Shown: piece by piece, positions 1 through 9,700 of the stretch | Layout of the letters: every line of letters starts with the position of its first letter | Numbering within the stretch: position 1 is the first letter of the stretch | NCBI GenBank assembly: GCA_022266195.1 | Contig: WHVY01000010.1 | Coordinates: forward strand, 260,501 to 324,500 | Length of the DNA: 64,000 bases | Source: Tetranychus cinnabarinus | Taxonomy: Eukaryota; Arthropoda; Arachnida; Trombidiformes; Tetranychidae | Direction: 5' to 3' | Translations under genes and position numbers: made by a program | Notes under the pieces: generated by a model | Seen by the model: only the letters and a program-made list of their open reading frames with translations | Told to the model about the DNA's origin: nothing | Databases searched by the model: none

Positions 1-927
1 ACCTTTAGCACCGTTCATCGTTTTATCAAATAGATTTAGTGATTTCCAAAATTCGATTTGAAAAATTTTAACCTTTTGTCCATTTTGTTTTTGACTTCGA
101 TCCTTTCAAAGGTAAGTACTTTGACTTTTCCTATTTTGTCCTTTTCCGTTAAACATTTCATTTCTGTCGATAAATTTTGACCTCAATCCCTGGTTCGGTC
201 AACCTTTTGCTTTTCATGATTCACCAGTTATCATTCAGATATTCTTGATGGAAAACATTGTTTCTATTTTATGTCCAATTTTCAAAATTCATTTATATTC
301 ATGATAAAGAAAATATCGATTTTTCTGTTGAACCTTTTCATTTTCACTTTTTTTTACCCAAAAGTCAGTTTTTTTGTTGTTTTCTCGATCAAAATTTCAA
401 TTTCAAATTTTGTCCCTTCGATAAATTGAGTTGGAAATGTTGCCAAATGCACTGACCAACATTGTCAGCCATTTTAAATGTTTTAATGAAAATAATAATT
501 ATAATATTTTCCTATATTAAGGCAACTTTTTTTTATTCGTGAAACCTTCAGATCACTTCTCTGTCTTTTTCCTGCCTTCTGTCTTTATTAAGTGTCGTCA
601 ATCGCTTTTCCCATTTACATGGTTTTTGAGTTTACACAGCTATTAACTGTATAATAATAATATTTTGGTTCCTTTCATTTGCTGTTTGCTGAATCAAACA
701 AACAGAAATGAATAAAATGAAGAAAAAAAACAAAACAAAACAAAATTTTAATGATAATAGTCACACTTATAAACATAACTTTTTTTATATCATTCATTTA
801 ATATCACTATTGTTTTATTGTTTTTTTTTGTTTTGCTGCCTTCTGCTTGCTATATATTATTATTTATTCAGCCTTTAATTATGTTTAATTTGCTTTTGTC
901 TTTCAATTGCCTTTCAATGGGTAAAGT
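1..927. other. left flank without recognisable gene
   Basis: AT-rich sequence with many T-runs and stop codons in every frame. I see no coding similarity, RNA gene or transposon end before the first microRNA hairpin. It may belong to the primary transcript of that microRNA, but nothing in the sequence proves this. Confidence 0.5.
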
Positions 928-1011
928 CGTTAGCGAGTTACCCTGTGAACCCGGGCTTTTGTAGACCTCTTCAGAGTCAGAAGCTCGTTTTTACAGGTTT
1001 TCTTGAAAATG
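928..1011 (+). ncRNA. mir-993: mir-993 family microRNA hairpin, copy 1
   Basis: The 5p arm (939-962) begins TACCCTGTGAACCCGGGC and the 3p arm (980-1002) begins GAAGCTCGTTTTTACAGG. The arms pair over about 22 positions, with one 2-nt internal mismatch and G-U wobbles, around a 17-nt loop. A lower stem (928-937 with 1002-1011) continues the helix, as expected for a pri-miRNA. The 5p seed ACCCTGT is that of miR-10/miR-993, and the CCGGGCTTTTGT tail and GAAGCTCG 3p start match miR-993 as I recall it from insects. This copy differs from the other two at 5p positions 9-10 and 3p position 12, but the changes keep the pairing. miR-993 is an arthropod miR-10 relative found in Hox clusters of several insects. 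Identity is judged from memory; expression is not shown. Confidence 0.82.
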
Positions 1012-1600
1012 ATCATTTCTCGTCGGACAAGTTGTGCTTATTCACATGTTCATTTTTTCAACATTTCTGGCCAATTTTGATCAATTGTCGATATAGTCAA
1101 AGAGCATGAGTTTTGTGCCATTTCCAATGGATTTGACGCAGCTAACAAACTTGTCATTTAATGGACAATTTTTTAGTGAAAAATCAATTGGTCAATCATA
1201 CCAATAGCTAATCGTTATGGTCAAACTTAGTGTGAGGATAGTCAAAATTAAAATTAGGTTTTGATTTGATTCAAATACTGTTTTTCAACTGTAGAGTTTT
1301 GGAGGAACGGACTGAAATTCATTTTGTCGATTCCAAAAATCAATACTTTCTCTGTCAAAATCTATCCATGTTGTGTCCTATTCAAGTTTTTGTTTAATGG
1401 AAGTTGATGTTTGAAAATAGCGTTTAACGTTTTTTGAAAATAACATAAGTGAATATTCGGAATTACTGTTGGGTTGTGGCGCTTTTTTACCCGCTTTTAT
1501 CGAATGCTGAAGGTAATAAATTATGTATTTTGGTCACATTGTGCTTAGCAGATGAAAATTTGTTTACGTTTTAATTATGAAAAGAGAGGGAGGGGGTTTT
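1012..1600. other. spacer between mir-993 copy 1 and retrotransposon
   Basis: No gene is visible. Part of this stretch is probably the 3' UTR and 3' end of the - strand retrotransposon, but I could not fix the element end or a target-site duplication. A T6 run at 1430-1435 could be a short poly(A) end read on the - strand; this is speculative. Confidence 0.4.
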
Positions 1601-1619
1601 GTCTGCTTCTGTCGCAGAC
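1601..1619. other. small hairpin in the retrotransposon 3' UTR
   Basis: GTCTGC (1601-1606) and GCAGAC (1614-1619) form a perfect 6-bp stem with a 7-nt loop, about 160 nt downstream of the ORF2 stop. Some LINE reverse transcriptases recognise a 3' stem-loop, so this is a candidate, but the stem is short and could be chance. Confidence 0.3.
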
Positions 1620-1782
1620 TACAATAATTGTATTTTATTCAATTACATGATTCTTCACTTCTAGGTTTAAGGGTAATGAAGATATTGTACATTCTAGTGA
1701 GGAGGAAAATTTGTCTCTTTTGTGATTTGCAATGGGGATTGTTTAGAGTATTTCCTTATTCATGGTTGGTGGGAGGGTTTGA

Positions 1783-4700
1783 TTATTCATTGTGTAGATT
1801 TGGGTCATTTTGGGCTCTGGTTTTGATAGTCTGTAGGTGTGAGAACATTTTCTTTATGAGCTTGGTCACTGCTTGTGTTTCCAATTTTGTCAGGAGCCAT
1901 TGAAATTTACCTGGGGTTCTGAAGCCACAGGAGATTGAGTATTTCCAATCCGAGAAGAGTGGACAGTATTGTATCACATGCTGAGGTATTGCAGCTCCTG
2001 TGCCACAGCTGCAGATAACCTTTGGGTCATATTGGAAGTCATATGCTCCAAGTATGAATTTTAATTTCCAATCAACTTTTTCCAGTTTTTTGAATGGTTT
2101 TTCCGGCCAGAAGTATGTTAGTCTGTTTTTAGTTTTCTTTAAAAGTCTCTCAGTCATGAAATCATGAACTGCATGTTTGGTGATACCATTAGTCCCATGC
2201 CAGCTTGTATTGCTGAGAATGGAAGGACTTAGTTTGTTGTTTAGATCGATGAGTTTTTGATAAAAGGGTAAGATTTCACCCTTTTTTATAAGGTGATTTA
2301 CACCTTTTTTGACCGCTACTTCCAGTATCTTTGATATAAAGCACCCATTGTTTGTTAGATAACCATATAGCTCTCTATGATTGAGGTATTTGTATCCACT
2401 TAGATGTCTGTTCAGCTTGCTGAAGAGTCGTTCAAAGCTTTTACATAGACTTGGACTTTTGATCATGTCATCCGCTATTAGTGCTGAATGTCCGATGAAG
2501 TGAGAGTTGTTGAAGGTGTTGACGATGAGATCTTGTGTCTTTTTGGGCATCAACTTGATGATGTGCTTTTTACTCATTAAATACTCAATTTTGTCTTTTA
2601 GTATCTCCAGATAACGTTCATAGTCTATCAGATTCGAGCTGATGGTCACTGGAATTCCTAGTATTTTGGCTGAGTAAGCTTGAGGAATAACAGCCTCATA
2701 ATTCAGTTGTTTCTTTGTGATGACTTTAGATTTCGCGGGAAGAATGTCTAGTTGTCCATTGTTGATGATTTGCTTCATTTGGTTAAAGCGTTCATTGATG
2801 ATTGAAGCTACATTGTCAGATGCCGTGTAGGAGATGTTAACAACATCATCAGCATAGGCTAGTGTTTTCGCATTTACATTAACTCTGTGAGTAAAACGTT
2901 TTGAGATACTCGTTTGTTTACCAACAACTTGGAGGTTGTTTAGTGTTTGTTGAAAGCCATATGCGTATAATACTGGACCTAGAGCAGATCCTTCAGGTAC
3001 TCCACCAATTACTTGTCTCCATCTTATTTTACTCTCTTGGAAGATGCCAACCTTTCGATCAGCTAAAAAAGAGATGATTAAATATGTGACTGATAATGGA
3101 CAGCTGATGGTTGATAGCGCATTGATGATATTGGCGTGTTTTACTGAAGCGAAAGCTGATTCTACATCAGTTATTATAAGCTGGTGAAAGCTATGTATTG
3201 TTTGATTGCTTTTGATAGTTTCTTTGAGCTCTAATAACATGTCCGTTGTACTCTTGTCTTCTTGATAGGCATATTGATGTTGAAAGAAGGACGTTGGAGT
3301 GATTGTTGCTAACTTGTCCAGGATTATTGTTTCGAGCAGCTTCGAGAAGATTGTCTGAATCTGTATAGTTCTTGGTCTAATTCCGTCTGACTTCGGAATA
3401 ATTGTTGCTCTCGCTAACTTCCAGGCTGTTGGAAAATGTCCAAGTTTCATAATTTTTGAGTAAAGTTCGTAGATTGAATCCGCTTTAAGATTCATGAGTT
3501 GAATTAGGGTGTCCTTAACCATGTAGTCAATACCGTAGGTCGCTTTACTACTGATTTTCCCGATGGCCTTGATGATCTCATCCTCGCTCAGTGACGTTTC
3601 CGAGTCGGGTGTGATGAAGGTTGCTTTGAGGTTATCTGCCAGTTCATTTAGATTCGAGACATTATTGAGTTCCTCGATTTTATGTTGTTTATTCTTTTCA
3701 AATTCAGGAGTCTCGCTGACTTTTTCAACTAACAAGGAGTTTAATCTCGACCATATCTTTGGATGATCATGCTGGTAGTAAGTATTATGTACTTCTTGGT
3801 TATTTTCATGCATTTGACGCTTGAACATTTCAATCATTTTTTCTCTATTTTCATTCTTATTCTTCTTGTTATTGTTGATTAATTTTTTAACTATTTTCAG
3901 GATTTTAGGTTTCTTTGGTTTGACCTCTCTGATTTTACTGGTGACCATTGATTCAGTTTGGATCCGAATGGTCGAGATCATGAGATTCGTGACTCTGTTG
4001 TCAAGCTCAACTTTATTACTCACTTCACTCCAGTAATCTTTCTCTGGAAATTTTTCTATTAATCTTTCAGTGAAGAGTTGTCTGTTCAACTGACTAACGC
4101 TGGTCGTTTGCTTCTCATTACTTGTGTTTGTTTGCCTCTTGCTCTTGGCTGTAAATGATATCATCTTATGATCGCCATCGAAGTAAATGAACTCATTTCT
4201 GAGTTCATTTATCTCCAGATCTTTACTGAATATGGCGTCAATCCACGACTTGCTACCTTTGCTTAGGAAAGTAAAGTTGTCTTCATTGGGCTCAATCGGA
4301 CAGGTTAAACCTTGGTCCTTCAAGGTCTCAACTATCAAATTGGATGATTCAATGGCTAGCTTTCTGGGTTTGTACGACCATTCACTGTTCTCGCAATTCA
4401 TATCTCCATTCACCATTCCTGGTAAGTGTTTAACTATTGAAACTGATTTGGCTAATTCTGTTATTATGGTCCTAGTATTGGAGTAAGTTGTTGGAGTGGG
4501 GAAATATACTGATGCTACAAATTGTCTCTGATTTCCTATTGTCAAGGTTATGATTGTAAAGTTATCTGTTTGTTTGATTAGTTTTGGCTTTGAGGAGGAA
4601 TTCACAACAATGGCTGTGTAACCCTTTTCAAAGACTTTCAGGTGATTAGCTGTAATTTTGATATTGTTTAGCACTGAAGTGCTGAACTCTTGGAGTGTAA

Positions 4701-4791
4701 AAACTGTCATAGATTCATTTCTTGTTAAATTAAAGATTTCTGCCGTTTTGATTTGAGACTTTCCACAGTTTAGATTATGAACTCTGAACAT
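1783..4791 (-). CDS. LINE ORF2: endonuclease / reverse transcriptase polyprotein
   Basis: A 1002-residue protein for target-primed reverse transcription. The N-terminal APE endonuclease shows E35 (LQEF), GDMN at 129-132, SWID around 182-185 and the terminal GDH at 206-208. The reverse transcriptase covers about 450-720, with TDVESAF at 541-547, GVPEGSALGP near 597-606 and the catalytic YADD at 646-649. A C-x-C-x8-H-x4-C motif near residue 927 matches the C-terminal motif of R1/Jockey-type elements. No RNase H domain is evident. The start is an ATG at 4791 that overlaps the end of ORF1 by 17 nt in another frame, which suggests termination-reinitiation or coupled translation. All core catalytic residues are present. 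Confidence 0.93.
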   Translation of the reverse strand: MFRVHNLNCGKSQIKTAEIFNLTRNESMTVFTLQEFSTSVLNNIKITANHLKVFEKGYTAIVVNSSSKPKLIKQTDNFTIITLTIGNQRQFVASVYFPTPTTYSNTRTIITELAKSVSIVKHLPGMVNGDMNCENSEWSYKPRKLAIESSNLIVETLKDQGLTCPIEPNEDNFTFLSKGSKSWIDAIFSKDLEINELRNEFIYFDGDHKMISFTAKSKRQTNTSNEKQTTSVSQLNRQLFTERLIEKFPEKDYWSEVSNKVELDNRVTNLMISTIRIQTESMVTSKIREVKPKKPKILKIVKKLINNNKKNKNENREKMIEMFKRQMHENNQEVHNTYYQHDHPKIWSRLNSLLVEKVSETPEFEKNKQHKIEELNNVSNLNELADNLKATFITPDSETSLSEDEIIKAIGKISSKATYGIDYMVKDTLIQLMNLKADSIYELYSKIMKLGHFPTAWKLARATIIPKSDGIRPRTIQIQTIFSKLLETIILDKLATITPTSFFQHQYAYQEDKSTTDMLLELKETIKSNQTIHSFHQLIITDVESAFASVKHANIINALSTISCPLSVTYLIISFLADRKVGIFQESKIRWRQVIGGVPEGSALGPVLYAYGFQQTLNNLQVVGKQTSISKRFTHRVNVNAKTLAYADDVVNISYTASDNVASIINERFNQMKQIINNGQLDILPAKSKVITKKQLNYEAVIPQAYSAKILGIPVTISSNLIDYERYLEILKDKIEYLMSKKHIIKLMPKKTQDLIVNTFNNSHFIGHSALIADDMIKSPSLCKSFERLFSKLNRHLSGYKYLNHRELYGYLTNNGCFISKILEVAVKKGVNHLIKKGEILPFYQKLIDLNNKLSPSILSNTSWHGTNGITKHAVHDFMTERLLKKTKNRLTYFWPEKPFKKLEKVDWKLKFILGAYDFQYDPKVICSCGTGAAIPQHVIQYCPLFSDWKYSISCGFRTPGKFQWLLTKLETQAVTKLIKKMFSHLQTIKTRAQNDPNLHNE

Positions 4792-5863
4792 CTAGCTGTG
4801 TATTTTTCCTGGCTTTATTAATTAGCTTACTTAGTAGTGGACAGTTTTTGTGAAAGGTTGAATGGTCGTGGGGTTTGTTTTGCTTTTGACACATCGAGCA
4901 TCCAGATTTCTCCGGAGCGTTAAAAGATTCATTCTGACACTTGCTCTTCTTATGGCCTATTTCCCAGCAGTTAGTGCATACATTTACCATATAATGATTT
5001 TTAAATCTTGCCGATTCACCATTAAAAAAGAGGACCTTGTTCAGGTTCAATTTTTTGTAGGTTCTCGGAGACATTCTGTACACTAGTCTTGTTAGATCTA
5101 CACCTTTTCTGGATTTGAACTCTTTCTTGAAGACTAATTTTATTTCATCGTTTAAGTCAAGATGATTTCTAGTTCTAAAGCTTACTTCATCCTCAACAGA
5201 GTCACTCCTCACAATCACTCTGACCATCGGGTCTTTCTTTCTCTCCTCTTCGATGTCAGCTTTATTACCAAGACCAGCATGAATTGAGGTAATTTTAGTG
5301 TTGAAATTTTCTTGTGGAGACGTAATTTTGATAGAGTTACCTTGTTTGATAATATCTCGAACTTGTAGTCCTTTATCTTCATTTATTATCTTTGTCACCT
5401 CAGCAGCTACATCGTCCAAGGTTTGACCTTCAGTTGTTTTAACGAAAACACATGTCTTCTTTGTCTTCTTCTTCAGTACCTCAGCATATGAAGATCTTTG
5501 TATCTCCACTGGCTTCTCTATGTCTTTGATTTTCTCTTTAATCTCGTTGATATCTTTGTGTATTTCTTTAAGAGCAGCGTTGGTATTACCTTTGCTGATT
5601 TCTTTGTTAATAACTTCATTCACAGTTTTGGCAAAGATTGCCTTGATGACCGGGAAATTAGGCTCAAACTTCCGCTTATCAGCCACCTTCATAAAATGAC
5701 TCATATGATCCAAGATATTGTTGAAGGAGTTAACCAGGAAGGTTGAGTCAATTGCCATGTTGTTTGTTAGATCCGGTAGCATATCCACGTGGAGAGGTGT
5801 TGACACAAACAGACTTTCCAGCTTTAGAGCTTTTGCTTCATTGTTGATTACCTCAATAGGCAT
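4775..5863 (-). CDS. LINE ORF1: gag-like nucleic-acid-binding protein
   Basis: About 362 residues from the first in-frame ATG (5863); the open frame runs a few codons further up to a GTG at 5887, which is unlikely to be the start. The N-terminal half is predicted helical and charged, with a lysine-rich stretch near residue 130-140. The C-terminal third carries a CCHC zinc knuckle (CTNCWEIGHKKSKC) followed by a second cysteine-histidine cluster beginning CSMCQKQ. This matches the RNA-binding ORF1 of R1/Jockey/I-type elements, which packages the element RNA. It ends in TAA 14 nt after the ATG of ORF2. The region from 5888 to about 6100 is presumed 5' UTR. Confidence 0.88.
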   Translation of the reverse strand: MPIEVINNEAKALKLESLFVSTPLHVDMLPDLTNNMAIDSTFLVNSFNNILDHMSHFMKVADKRKFEPNFPVIKAIFAKTVNEVINKEISKGNTNAALKEIHKDINEIKEKIKDIEKPVEIQRSSYAEVLKKKTKKTCVFVKTTEGQTLDDVAAEVTKIINEDKGLQVRDIIKQGNSIKITSPQENFNTKITSIHAGLGNKADIEEERKKDPMVRVIVRSDSVEDEVSFRTRNHLDLNDEIKLVFKKEFKSRKGVDLTRLVYRMSPRTYKKLNLNKVLFFNGESARFKNHYMVNVCTNCWEIGHKKSKCQNESFNAPEKSGCSMCQKQNKPHDHSTFHKNCPLLSKLINKARKNTQLDVQSS

Positions 5864-6155
5864 GTTTTTATATTCAGTAGACTTCACTTAGCAATTAGGC
5901 ATATAAAAACACTAATTACTAATTAAAAAATCACAATTAAAACACTTAATTAAGAAAATTTTCAGGACAGGTAAGAAAACGTGACGTTCACCTTACGTTT
6001 AATTTGAAAACACTGAGAATGCGCAAAAAGAGATGGATTTTGAAGAGAGGGAAAGAGAAGAGTTTTTTTCTGGTTAAAATGATAAACCAAGGGGAGGCTG
6101 GAAACTATTTGCTCTGTTTTGTTCTCTTCTGACAATGGTTTTTATCGATCTGCGC

Positions 6156-6238
6156 CATTAGCGAGTTACCCTGTAGACCCGGGCTTTTGTAGACCCGTAA
6201 AGAGTCAGAAGCTCGTTTCTACAGGTTTCCCGATAATG
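6156..6238 (+). ncRNA. mir-993: mir-993 family microRNA hairpin, copy 2
   Basis: The 5p arm (6167-6190) begins TACCCTGTAGACCCGGGC and the 3p arm (6208-6230) begins GAAGCTCGTTTCTACAGG. CCTGTAGA pairs perfectly with TCTACAGG; after a 2-nt mismatch, CGGGCTTTTG pairs with CAGAAGCTCG including two G-U pairs. CATTAGCGAG (6156-6165) pairs with most of CCCGATAATG to extend the basal stem. Both arms are identical to copy 3, while the loop and flanking sequence differ, which is the conservation pattern of a functional pre-miRNA. The first 11 nt of 5p match miR-10 and the rest matches miR-993 better. It lies just upstream of the retrotransposon, on the opposite strand. Confidence 0.87.
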
Positions 6239-6386
6239 TGCCTTCCATCAATGCTCATAAAGTCCGTGTTTTATCGGACAAACAGTAAGCAAAAAACAGC
6301 GAAAAAATTGCAAGACTGAGCAGAGAGCAACCATTTTTGAAATGTTGAAAATTTGAAGCAAAGTTGCCAATTGAAGTATCAAATCT

Positions 6387-6411
6387 TAGGTTAGGTTACG
6401 TTAGGTTAGGA
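6387..6411 (+). repeat. short interstitial telomere-type (TTAGG) tract
   Basis: Five consecutive pentamers: TTAGG, TTAGG, TTACG, TTAGG, TTAGG. TTAGG is the common arthropod telomeric repeat. The tract lies between mir-993 copies 2 and 3 and about 300 bp from the 5' side of the retrotransposon. It may be a relic of break repair or of telomere-targeting retrotransposition, or simply chance in AT-rich DNA. Confidence 0.65.
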
Positions 6412-6709
6412 TAAATAATGATCCTATGATAATGGCAACAATGAAAGTTGCAAACAAGGAATGGCTTTTCAAGTAAAAAGTGAAGCTGCAAAAGCAAAAG
6501 AAGAAGGAAAAACATTCCGATCGATTGAGGCAAGAGCGCAATAGATATAGCCTGTGGATGTATATATTGAGAAGGTGAGTAAATGAGCAAGTTATATGTA
6601 TGCTCATAAAATGAGCAGGAGAAAGAAAGGAAAAAAAGAGAAAGCAAAAAGACTGAGAGGAATAAAAAAGGCCGAAGGGAAAGAGGATGGCTTGTTTAAT
6701 GCTGGAAGC

Positions 6710-6791
6710 CATTAGCGAGTTACCCTGTAGACCCGGGCTTTTGTAGACCCGAAAGAGTCAGAAGCTCGTTTCTACAGGTTTCTCGATGATG
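6710..6791 (+). ncRNA. mir-993: mir-993 family microRNA hairpin, copy 3
   Basis: The 5p arm is 6721-6744 and the 3p arm 6761-6783, both identical in sequence to copy 2. This copy has the best basal stem: CATTAGCGAG (6710-6719) pairs with CTCGATGATG (6782-6791) with one mismatch and one G-U pair. The loop is about 16 nt. The distance between the 5p starts of copies 2 and 3 is 554 bp, short enough for one polycistronic primary transcript. The sequences outside the hairpins share almost nothing, so the duplication is old and selection has kept only the hairpins. Confidence 0.87.
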
Positions 6792-9700
6792 TGTGCCACT
6801 CTCAACCCAGCAATATAAGCGATAAATAATCTTTCACTTAAAAAGGCACAAAATTTCAATCGAAAAGTTCGACTTTTTCGGCCTATCTTGAGAGACTATC
6901 AATAGTGACAATTTGAGGCCCATTTTGAAAAATGTTTTGATTCTGTCCATTTGTTTCTGCCCTGAAGACAATATCATTGAAATACCTTTACCATATTCAT
7001 TGTTGATTCATTTCTGTATCTGATATTTTTCTTGATTATCAACTTTTCTCTCAAAACTCCAATGTTTGTTACTGTAATGATGATAATAGTTTTGTTTTGT
7101 TACTTTACTTTCGACCAATATTAATGATGTTTCACTTAATGTTTCATTATATTTCCAGTATTCGACTGAATCCAAACGTGATCCAAGGGCTACAAATTGC
7201 ATGATAATTTCATAAAAATTTTTGGCTAAAAATAGTTATCTTTTTAATGACAATTAGAAGAGTAAAAATGATTAGTTGATACTTTATTTTCTCGTTTTCA
7301 ATAAACTGTTTATTTCTTTTCTCTTGTTTCCATTACATGATGTTTATCATGCTGATAGATTTTTTCATTCCCATTTTACGCGAGATTCAGGGTAAAAGAT
7401 TACAAGTAAATTATGGTTCCATTAAAGTTGAATGTTGAAATTCATGGTATTCTCAGTATAACATTTTCAACTCGTTTTGCTCAGTTAACTTGATTCTTTG
7501 TTAATTATGAGAACCTGGAATTTCAAAGTTAAGTAAACTTATGTCACCAGAAGTGATTGATTAAGTTTAATATAATCATTAATAAATAATCTAGCAATAG
7601 TTAACGGCATTTAACCACAGCTTTTCTCGAAAATTAAGGTTTTTTTAGCTATTCGGTTTAAAATTCTGAAGATGGAATGAAAAATGTCCAAGTTTTTAAA
7701 ACGATTCATGATTATTGACGATGCCTTTTACCAAACGAATTGAATTGATCTCAAGTCTTGTCAGTATCAGACAACTGGTGTCATCCGTGTGACCCATCAA
7801 CATCCTATCAGCCAAAATATCGCCAAAGTCAGTCTTTCAAAATTCCGGATTTTCAGTAAAAAAATTTCTTCTTCAAACTTTTTGATTTTTTTGTGCAACT
7901 TGATGAAAACAAAAGCCAAACTTTTTTGCCTGTCAATACAAGACTCAGAGAGGGACTTAACAGTGTTTTCAGCCGACTCAAGGCAAGTTAACTATGCAAG
8001 GTTAACCATCGCCTGAGCATCTCAATAGTTTTGAATGAGTATGAAACACGAAATGAAACGGAACATGAAATTCAGTCGGTTGAGATTATGCATGTTAATC
8101 AATCGAAAGTTTGAAAATCTAAATGATGAAATTGCAAAGCGCAAATATTTGACAAGAGATGAAAATCGAACGAATTTATAGAGAAATTTAAATTTTTCAT
8201 TTTGTATTTTAATTTTAATTTTACTTTGATAAAAAATTTACAAAGTTCAACACTGAAAAATATTGATGGTTGAGCAAAGCAACTTGTGCTTCCTTTAAAC
8301 ACAACATTTAATAATCAAACTGAAGCTCAAAGTTTTAACGTTAAGTTGAACAGACCAAGTGTGAAGCCCACTGGAATCATCAGATTATTTTGCATAATCA
8401 CTGGAATAAGCAGCTTCCAAGACTCCTAAAACATGGTGATAATTTTAACTATCAAAATGAATGTGATTGCAATAAAAATTTGATTATCCTTGTAAACATT
8501 TGAAACGCACATTTATCATTATCAAACAATTTTGCGCGTTTAAAAAACAATTATCACGCTAATAACGTATCTTGAGCTGAGATTGTTTGGGTGAACAAGA
8601 AAAGAGAAACAACTTTTTCTCTCTTCAACCTTTACCCATGATAATAATCGTAGCATTTTCATAATAATAGTAATAAACAATCAAATATTTAAATAATGAC
8701 TACAAAGCTTACCATTAGACCAAATGCAATGAACAACGAAACGAGTGCAAACCAAATAAGTCAATTGTTGGGTTTAAAAGAAGCAAAAGAAATGACGATA
8801 ATTGAAAAGCACCGGGCAAGTGGGATGAGGAAGACGATTGGAACCTATTGAACTAATTTGATTGGCTGCAAAAGAAGAAAACGTTGGAACCTTTTTTTTA
8901 TAGACAAAAGCCGATTTTCGGTCCAACTTTTTGCAGTTTTTGCTATTGATTTGAATAAAGGATAAAAGTGAATCTTGATTGAATCATCTTTTTTTTTCTT
9001 GAAACATATTTTGTCTTTGCCAATGTAAAGTTATCTGATTGTGAAAAGGTTAAAATGTTAAAGTGAAAACATGAAAATGGTAAAACTATTGAAAGGAAAA
9101 GAAAAGTTCTGAAGAATGAAGAAGAAAAAGAAACAGTTATTCAGTTGAAAACCTGATGAGGGTTTATCACTTTTTTATCTCAACATTTTCATCATTAACA
9201 TTCTATCATTCATTTAGTGAATTCAGTTTTATTCAGTTGATTCTAATCTGTTGAAGGGGAAACAATTTCAAGAGTAAACTTGGCAACGAAAAGAGAAAGT
9301 GAAAGTAGAGACGAGAATGAAGGGAAAAGAGAGAAGAGGAAAGAAGAAAATGTTGATCGAAATTCATGTTCATCTCATTTTACATGTAAAAAGTTCATTT
9401 TTACAAAAACAAGGCAAAGAGATGCGAAAAGCAAACAAATGTTAAAAGTACAACAGTTGCACTTGTAAATGGCCATGTAAAGATGAATTTCAAGTGAAGC
9501 TAAATTTTTGTTCAAATAAATGATGAACGTGATGAAACAAATTCAACTTTTACTTTTTATAGTCTTGTCTACCTGTGCTGTTCCAGTTTGTTGCATGCAA
9601 ATGATGCAAAGGAAACATTAAAAGACTGAAAAATGCACGAGTCGGACCAATGATAATGAAACAAGTTGAACCGTCTTCTTTCCGATGAGCTTTCAATCTT

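Larger units (their letters stand above)
1601..6100 (-). mobile_element. non-LTR (LINE-type) retrotransposon, two ORFs, apparently intact
   Basis: A - strand element with a gag-like ORF1 (CCHC zinc knuckle) and an ORF2 carrying an APE-type endonuclease, reverse transcriptase and a C-terminal cysteine-histidine motif. This is the architecture of the R1/LOA/Jockey/I group of insect LINEs; the precise clade needs a phylogeny. Both ORFs are open without frameshifts, so insertion is probably recent. The outer limits given are approximate. The 5' side probably ends near 6.1 kb, before mir-993 copy 2, and the 3' side lies somewhere between about 1.4 and 1.6 kb. No LTRs are seen. The element is antisense to the microRNA hairpins on either side. 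Confidence 0.85.

Noticed and set aside
928..1011. Hammerhead-type ribozyme in the repeated hairpin
   Set aside because: The required CTGATGA and GAAA core elements are not conserved in the three copies. The arms match miR-993 instead.
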